Assembly (NCBI GenBank): GCA_020854975.1
Contig: JAHKLQ010000210.1
Span: 1 to 10,950 of the forward strand
Source of the DNA: Methanobacterium sp.
GTDB lineage: Archaea; Methanobacteriota; Methanobacteria; Methanobacteriales; Methanobacteriaceae
Length of the DNA: 10,950 nt
Direction: 5' to 3'
In this document: positions 7,223 through 10,950 of the stretch, piece after piece
How positions within the stretch are numbered: the first letter of the stretch is position 1
Layout of the letters: every line of letters begins with the position of its first letter
Position numbers and translations under genes: made by a program
The notes under the pieces: model-generated
The model's input: the letters and a program-made list of their open reading frames with translations, nothing else
Databases searched by the model: none
Told to the model about the DNA's origin: nothing

Positions 7223-8281
7223 ATGGCACTGGAAAATCTTAAAATAAAATCATTTTCAACAATAATACCACTAATTATACTTTTAACTCTTCTTTCCTTA
7301 GGAGTTTTAACTCCAATTTTGACTACTTTAATCTTTGGAGCTATTTTAGCTTATTATGTTCGTTATATAGCCAAAAAAATCCGACCTTACCTTAAAAACA
7401 ATACTTTGTCCGTTTTCTTGGGGATGATCATACTGGCTATCCCCCTTATCCTGTTGATATATTTCACTTTTAACCAGTTTTTAAGCATTGCTGGATCACT
7501 ATTCGGTTCTCTGCAACAGGCCGCTACAGGTAACCCACCCGTGAACTTGAACCAAATAAACGAGGCTGTGCAGAATCTCAACCTCCCCAGTAATGTTTCA
7601 CAAAACATTGCAGATTCCATTAAATCATGGATTACAGAGTTTATTTCATATATGGCTAGTTCAGTTATTACCTTAGTAAGTTCTATTCCATTTATTGCCG
7701 CCCAAATCCTTATATTATTTTTTTCAGTATTTTATTTTGCCAGAGATGGGGATAAAATTATTCAATACACAAAAGACATCATTCCAGATAAAGATAAGGA
7801 TTTCTACCATCAGATATTAAATAGTGCAGATGATGTTTTAAAAAGCATAATTGTGGGTAACATCATTCCTGCGGTGATTCTGGGCATACTCTCCGGAATC
7901 GTGTACTACTTTCTTGGATATCAATATGCAATTTTATTGGCCATTATAAGTGGAATAGCCATGTTTATACCTGTAATTGGGCCATGGATAGTTTATGGGG
8001 CCATTGGAATTTTCAGTATTCTTATTGGGAACACCTTTCAGGGTGTGATGGTTATTATCATGGGTTGGATAATCGAAACCAGTACCGACTTTTACATCAG
8101 GCCAAAAATTGCAGTTCAATACTCTGAAATCCACCCACTAGTCTTTTTATTAGGATTTATTTACGGTGCAGTGACCATGGGCGTTCCCGGTCTCTTTATA
8201 GGTCCTTTAATACTGGGAATCACTTATGCGGCCTACAAAGTTTATCGAAAAGAGAAAGTAAAATCAAACAAAAACACCTAA
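7223..8281 (+). CDS. AI-2E family transporter (PerM/YdiK-like)
   Basis: A 352-residue polytopic membrane protein of the PF01594 family. Two or three helices lie before residue 85. A variable extracytoplasmic/amphipathic section follows (about 86-140), then a hydrophobic block (about 141-175). The conserved C-terminal half contains [13 protein letters not shown] (209-221), [11 protein letters not shown] (248-258), FYIRPKIA...[26 protein letters not shown] (290-329), the family's typical PxxxP, HP and GxxGxxxGP patterns. Named members include E. coli TqsA (AI-2 export) and Na+/H+ antiporters of the same fold, so the substrate cannot be assigned. ATG 7223 follows AAAGGGA at 7212-7218. It is flanked on both sides by HdeD paralogs and seems to be a single-gene transcript ending at the hairpin at 8294-8322. 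Confidence 0.9.
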   Translation: MALENLKIKSFSTIIPLIILLTLLSLGVLTPILTTLIFGAILAYYVRYIAKKIRPYLKNNTLSVFLGMIILAIPLILLIYFTFNQFLSIAGSLFGSLQQAATGNPPVNLNQINEAVQNLNLPSNVSQNIADSIKSWITEFISYMASSVITLVSSIPFIAAQILILFFSVFYFARDGDKIIQYTKDIIPDKDKDFYHQILNSADDVLKSIIVGNIIPAVILGILSGIVYYFLGYQYAILLAIISGIAMFIPVIGPWIVYGAIGIFSILIGNTFQGVMVIIMGWIIETSTDFYIRPKIAVQYSEIHPLVFLLGFIYGAVTMGVPGLFIGPLILGITYAAYKVYRKEKVKSNKNT

Positions 8282-8293
8282 AATCCTGATCAT

Positions 8294-8322
8294 TAGAAAT
8301 TCCATCCTGATTTCTATTTTTT
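8294..8322 (+). terminator. Hairpin plus T6 terminator after the AI-2E gene
   Basis: TAGAAAT (8294-8300) and ATTTCTA (8310-8316) can form a 7-bp stem with a 9-base loop, directly followed by six T residues (8317-8322). It starts 13 bases after the AI-2E stop and precedes a good promoter for the next gene, so it fits a terminator separating two transcripts. Confidence 0.6.
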
Positions 8323-8361
8323 AGAGATTTATTTTACTTACCATAACTAAAAACAAAAAAA

Positions 8362-8371
8362 GATATATAAT
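8362..8371 (+). promoter_or_regulatory. TATA-box promoter of HdeD paralog 3
   Basis: GATATATAAT, preceded by a purine-rich A-run that could serve as the BRE, is a strong archaeal TATA element. The expected transcription start is about 8392, giving a leader of about 45 nt containing TAGGGGGA (8400-8407) and the GGAGGT ribosome site (8426-8431). Confidence 0.65.
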
Positions 8372-8399
8372 TCTATTTTTATACAGTAATATGTTGTTG

Positions 8400-8407
8400 T
8401 AGGGGGA
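8400..8407 (+). repeat. TAGGGGGA, 5' leader arm of an inverted repeat flanking HdeD paralog 3
   Basis: TAGGGGGA sits in the predicted 5' leader of HdeD paralog 3, followed by GCTT, so it resembles the TAGGGGCTT leader element of paralog 2. Its exact complement TCCCCCTA occurs just after the gene at 8975-8982. Confidence 0.4.
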
Positions 8408-8425
8408 GCTTGTTGAAACCTTTAT

Positions 8426-8431
8426 GGAGGT
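8426..8431 (+). promoter_or_regulatory. Ribosome binding site deciding the HdeD paralog 3 start
   Basis: GGAGGT ends seven bases before ATG 8439. An in-frame ATG at 8424 overlaps this site and would add five residues (MEVDT) absent from paralog 2, so 8439 is the better start. Confidence 0.8.
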
Positions 8432-8438
8432 AGATACT

Positions 8439-8957
8439 ATGGCCGCAGGGAAAAATGTATTATTAGGAATTTTAGCGATTATACTGGGTTTAATTGTTAT
8501 TGCGTTCCCATTGATAAGTGTTTTCACAGTTAGCGTTCTGGCAGGATTTGGAGTTTTATTTTTAGGTATTTGGTTCCTGGTTCAGACTTTCACAGTATGG
8601 GAAGATAGTAAAGCCGCCAGTATTGCCTATCTTATTCTGGGAATAATTGCTATTATAGCTGGAATAGGATTAGTTGGAAACATATTAGCATTCAGTTTCC
8701 TAGCAAGCTTCATACTTTATTTAGCAGGATTTTTCCTGTTGATATCCGGTGTATTAACATTGTTCACCGGTGATGGAGGTGCTGCTAAAGGAGTGGGTGG
8801 TCTAGGAATTGTATTAGGTATATTATATATAATTTTAGGAGCTTATGCCTGGGATCCTTTCTATTTAGCCCTACTTATTGGTTTATGGCTGATAATTAGT
8901 GGAATATTCCAGTTATTTGCTCCCGGCGGAGAAACCGCTGCAGAGGCAGGAGAATAA
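8439..8957 (+). CDS. HdeD/DUF308-family membrane protein, paralog 3
   Basis: A 172-residue DUF308 protein with six membrane helices in three pairs, repeats starting near residues 10 (GILAIILGLIVI), 61 (SIAYLILGIIAI) and 120 (GGLGIVLGILYIILG). The start MAAGKNVLLG aligns with paralog 2, and its last repeat (GILYIILG.YAWDPFYL) is closer to paralog 1 (GILYIILGTFAFDPIYL). The C-terminal tail is short and acidic (GETAAEAGE). The gene has its own TATA promoter and lies downstream of the AI-2E terminator, so it is probably monocistronic. It ends before a T5 tract (8965-8969). Function is known only at the family level (membrane protein associated with acid or envelope stress). Confidence 0.9.
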   Translation: MAAGKNVLLGILAIILGLIVIAFPLISVFTVSVLAGFGVLFLGIWFLVQTFTVWEDSKAASIAYLILGIIAIIAGIGLVGNILAFSFLASFILYLAGFFLLISGVLTLFTGDGGAAKGVGGLGIVLGILYIILGAYAWDPFYLALLIGLWLIISGIFQLFAPGGETAAEAGE

Positions 8958-8974
8958 AAATATATTTTTAACAA

Positions 8975-8982
8975 TCCCCCTA
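8975..8982 (+). repeat. TCCCCCTA, 3' arm of the inverted repeat flanking HdeD paralog 3
   Basis: TCCCCCTA begins 18 bases after the HdeD paralog 3 stop, beyond a T5 run, and is the exact reverse complement of TAGGGGGA in the leader (8400-8407). Confidence 0.4.
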
Positions 8983-8987
8983 CTCAT

Positions 8988-8999
8988 CTTTTTATATAG
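8988..8999 (+). promoter_or_regulatory. TATA-box promoter, probably for the permease-ATPase pair
   Basis: TTTTTATATAG is close to the consensus archaeal TATA box. Transcription would start near 9020, about 140 bases before the permease ATG, an unusually long leader. The 204-base gap 8958-9161 has no convincing reading frame; it holds this element, a second TATA-like AATATATG near 9035-9042, and the inverted repeat at 9055-9067. Either box could drive the downstream pair, or the first could drive a small leader RNA. Confidence 0.45.
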
Positions 9000-9054
9000 T
9001 TGGCCACTATCCAGTTACACTTCCCTTTCATTAGAATATATGCATCCTGGAAAA

Positions 9055-9067
9055 ATATCCCGGATAT
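9055..9067. repeat. 13-bp palindrome upstream of the permease-ATPase pair
   Basis: ATATCC and GGATAT are perfect inverted halves around a central C (9061). The site lies downstream of the predicted TATA box and about 95 bases before the permease start, a position suitable for a repressor operator. It is short, so chance occurrence is possible. Confidence 0.35.
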
Positions 9068-9161
9068 CTCTTTAAATTAATAACCTTCTAATCTTATTTT
9101 CCTAAAAATCAAAAATTACTTTGGTATCTTTAGCCATAATGAAAAGTTGAGCTGATGTTAA

Positions 9162-9872
9162 ATGGGAATATACATCTTACCTCTAAAAAATTTACGGCGC
9201 AACCGGTTAAGAAACCTATCCGCGGTCTTAAGGATTGCTTTAGGTGTTATAATATTACTTATACTGGTAAGCTCAGGTTTGGGAATAAACAGTTTCATTA
9301 AAAATTCAGGAACATCAAATGGCAAGATACTGGCGAGTCCTCAATCCAACCAGACAGTCACAACTACCAACCAGACTAATATGGTATCTTCTCTGGTTAA
9401 TTATTTGAACTCCTTTTTTGGAAGTAGTATCACAGAAAACCAGTTTTTAAGTCGTTTAGAAGATTTATTAGTTAATTTAGTTTATATTCTGGATGGTGTG
9501 GCTAGTGTTGCCCTTTTAGTCGGAGTTTTGGGTATAATGAATACCATGGGTTTCAACCTTTCAGATCGAAAAAGAGAGATAGGCCTTCTTAAATCAATGG
9601 GATTTACAAAAAACCAGATTTTTATTAGTTGTACTCTTGAATCAGGATTATTAGGTTTGATTGGATCGATAATTGGGGTTATCATAGGAACCTTAGGTAT
9701 CTGGATAATTTCAACTTTCCTAGAACCCGGCTTTCTTACCGTCCTACTTCCTTTCTGGTTAATTCCGGGTACTGTGTTCATCACTACTATCCTTAGTTTA
9801 ATTCTTGGTCTGTACCCGGCCTGGTTTACCTCTAAAATAAAAGTTGAGGAGGCTCTTTGCTGTGAATACTGA
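9162..9872 (+). CDS. FtsX/MacB-like ABC permease with reduced extracytoplasmic loop
   Basis: A 236-residue four-helix permease. A basic start (PLKNLRRNRLRN, resembling the entry motif of MacB/LolC permeases) leads into helix 1 (about 21-44). A loop of about 60 residues rich in Ser, Thr, Asn and Gln follows (45-104). Helices 2-4 (about 107-132, 156-186, 194-221) form a standard FtsX domain, including GIMNTMGFNLSDRKREIGLLKSMGFTKNQI (124-153) and a final YPAWFTSKIKVEEAL. Typical MacB/LolCE permeases are about 400 residues with a large extracytoplasmic domain between helices 1 and 2; here most of it is missing, though no frameshift is visible. The near-match GAGCTGAT (9149-9156) supports ATG 9162. 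The stop overlaps the ATPase gene by 11 bases. Confidence 0.88.
   Translation: MGIYILPLKNLRRNRLRNLSAVLRIALGVIILLILVSSGLGINSFIKNSGTSNGKILASPQSNQTVTTTNQTNMVSSLVNYLNSFFGSSITENQFLSRLEDLLVNLVYILDGVASVALLVGVLGIMNTMGFNLSDRKREIGLLKSMGFTKNQIFISCTLESGLLGLIGSIIGVIIGTLGIWIISTFLEPGFLTVLLPFWLIPGTVFITTILSLILGLYPAWFTSKIKVEEALCCEY
9846..9852 (+). promoter_or_regulatory. Ribosome binding site inside the permease gene, for the ATPase
   Basis: GAGGAGG lies within the last codons of the permease and ends nine bases before GTG 9862. The in-frame TTG at 9844 overlaps it and is rejected as a start. The arrangement implies translational coupling of the two proteins. Confidence 0.7.
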
Positions 9873-10515
9873 GAGCATCCTAACATTTGAAGATGTTAGT
9901 AAAGTTTACATGAAGGGTGGAAGAAAAATAAAAGCCCTTGAAAATGTATCATTTTCCCTCAAACATGGCACCTTAAACCTGATAAGTGGGCCTTCAGGAG
10001 CCGGGAAAACAACCTTAATCTATCTTGCAGGACTTATAAAAGAACCCAGTAATGGGAAAATCATGGTCAAAGGAATTAATACAAATAATTTAAATGATAA
10101 TGAACGTGCTAACTTGATTCGTGACGAAATTGGATTTATTTTCCGACGTTTTAACCTTTTACCTAATCTTAATGTGCTTGAAAATGTGATGCTCCCCATG
10201 ATTATAAGAGATGTGGGAAAAGCTAAAGAGTTATTGGAAATGGTGGGAATAAAAGAGTGGGACAGGTTTCCCCGTGATTTATCCTTTGAAGAAGAACAAA
10301 AAATTGCTCTGGCACGTTCTCTGGTTAACGATCCTAGCCTTATACTTGCTCTTGAACCTACCGGAGAACTGGATCATGAGCAAACCACTAATTTCATTAA
10401 AACGTTGCATAAAATAAGTGGCATCACCTTGCTTATGACCAGTGACAATGAACCACTTAGAAAATTTTTTAAAAGAACATATCAACTCGAAAACGGTAAA
10501 TTAAAGTCCATATGA
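9862..10515 (+). CDS. ABC transporter ATPase, MacB/LolD-type, with degenerate catalytic motifs
   Basis: A 217-residue nucleotide-binding domain of LolD/MacB/FtsE size. The A-loop Tyr (Y16), Walker A GPSGAGKTT (43-51), the FNLLPNLNVLENVMLPM segment (97-113) and the EPTGELD D-loop (165-171) are clear. Other motifs have changed. The Q-loop Gln of GFVFQ is Arg (R95 in GFIFRR). The LSGGQ signature is LSFEE (140-144). The Walker B Asp of ADEP is Leu (L164 in ILALEP), with the catalytic Glu E165 kept. The switch His of THD is Ser (S194 in MTSD). ATP binding is plausible; normal dimer-driven hydrolysis is doubtful. The frame is intact, with no stop or frameshift, so it is unlikely to be a recent pseudogene. 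Start GTG 9862 follows GAGGAGG; it overlaps the permease by 11 bases and is its presumed partner. Confidence 0.9.
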   Translation: MNTESILTFEDVSKVYMKGGRKIKALENVSFSLKHGTLNLISGPSGAGKTTLIYLAGLIKEPSNGKIMVKGINTNNLNDNERANLIRDEIGFIFRRFNLLPNLNVLENVMLPMIIRDVGKAKELLEMVGIKEWDRFPRDLSFEEEQKIALARSLVNDPSLILALEPTGELDHEQTTNFIKTLHKISGITLLMTSDNEPLRKFFKRTYQLENGKLKSI

Positions 10516-10697
10516 ACCGTACACACAACTCACTAATTTAATCAGGGTAACTTTAATTGGTTTAATGGGCATTAACATATTAGTAATTTATAATTATAAC
10601 AGTACTGATCTTTAAGCCTGTTAATCCTAAAAATAAGAATTAAAAAATAAAATAAAAGATAAAATATACTCACTAAAAGATCTTGTTAAGACTCTTA
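10516..10697. other. Intergenic region, nothing recognised
   Basis: This 182-base gap lies between convergent genes (ATPase plus, small membrane protein minus). It is AT-rich, has no reading frame with a ribosome site and no strong hairpin with a T-run. Several A-runs at about 10629-10664 would give T-runs on the minus strand and could end the small gene's transcript. Confidence 0.4.
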
Positions 10698-10850
10698 TTA
10701 TTTGGTAAGGTAAAGGTAAAGACCATATATGAATATTATGGCCACTACTAACCAGTATATCCAATATATCCAATTAGGTATTGCTAAAATCAATATCGCC
10801 AGGACAATAGCGAGTATTATCATCAAAAGACCATTGGTTTTTTCGTTCAA
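10698..10850 (-). CDS. Small hydrophobic membrane protein of about 50 residues
   Basis: An open frame of 50 residues from TTG 10850, or 53 from GTG 10859, ending in TAA at 10698. After a short charged start (NEKTNG) it forms two hydrophobic stretches (about 8-24 and 29-47 from TTG) broken by PN. The second is very rich in Trp and Tyr (NWIYWIYWLVVAIIFIYGLYLYL), ending in LTK. A two-helix hairpin in the membrane is likely. GGGGTG (10857-10862, complement) lies six bases before the TTG and overlaps the GTG, so TTG is preferred. A TATA-like tract at 10901-10910 (complement) is well placed as a promoter. I do not recognise the family. Non-coding cannot be excluded, but the ribosome site and membrane-protein composition make it plausible. 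Confidence 0.55.
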   Translation of the reverse strand: MNEKTNGLLMIILAIVLAILILAIPNWIYWIYWLVVAIIFIYGLYLYLTK

Positions 10851-10950
10851 CTTTTTCACCCCTTGTTTAAAATTGTTTATAATATTTTTCTGAAGTTAAC
10901 TATATTATTTTTGGATGGGATACTAAGAAAAGCAATCATTGTCGAAAAAA

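Noticed and set aside
8424..8438. Upstream ATG extending HdeD paralog 3 by five residues
   Set aside because: The ATG overlaps the GGAGGT ribosome site, and paralog 2 starts at the position matching ATG 8439.
9844..9861. TTG start extending the ABC ATPase by six residues
   Set aside because: The TTG overlaps GAGGAGG, which is correctly spaced for GTG 9862.
9482..9886. Minus-strand open frame of 134 codons
   Set aside because: It is antisense to the FtsX domain of the permease, whose conserved motifs are on the plus strand.
9862..10515. Calling the ABC ATPase a pseudogene
   Set aside because: The frame is full length, begins with a good ribosome site, keeps Walker A and the A-loop, and shows no stops or frameshifts; the changes are targeted to particular motifs.

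Overview
The window looks archaeal and most likely comes from a Methanobacterium-like methanogen (Methanobacteriales). The DNA is AT-rich with very AT-rich spacers. Several genes have TATA-type boxes (TTATATAC, TATATAA, TTTTTATATAG) rather than bacterial -35/-10 pairs. Many starts, some GTG or TTG, are preceded by strong Shine-Dalgarno (SD) sequences matching an archaeal anti-SD (GGAGGTG, AAGGAGGT). The organism is inferred from these traits and the gene families; there is no rRNA or other marker gene.

Layout. (1) 1-2651, all minus strand: the first 232 codons of a membrane-anchored alkaline-phosphatase-superfamily protein that runs off the left edge, a YkuE/YaeI-type metallophosphoesterase, and a DUF2238/YjdF-like membrane protein. 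(2) A divergent promoter region at 2652-2920, then a plus-strand pair: a FUSC-type membrane protein and a TVGYGD potassium channel with a C-terminal coiled coil. (3) 5905-8957: three DUF308/HdeD-family paralogs (two minus, one plus) around an AI-2E-family (PerM/YdiK-like) transporter gene. (4) 9162-10515: an overlapping pair, an FtsX/MacB-like permease with an unusually small extracytoplasmic loop and an ABC ATPase with intact A-loop and Walker A but no recognisable Q-loop Gln, LSGGQ, Walker B Asp or switch His. (5) A minus-strand small membrane protein of about 50 residues at 10698-10850/10859, too short to be noticed easily.

Almost every gene encodes a membrane protein or acts at the envelope, so the region reads as an envelope/ion/stress neighbourhood. 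Clear operon links are FUSC-channel (40-nt gap) and permease-ATPase (11-nt overlap). The observations most worth checking are the degenerate ABC pair and short complementary elements (TAGGGGCTT/AAGCCCCTA and TAGGGGGA/TCCCCCTA) flanking two of the HdeD paralogs, which could pair the 5' and 3' ends of each mRNA. No RNA genes, CRISPR arrays, insertion sequences or phage genes were seen.
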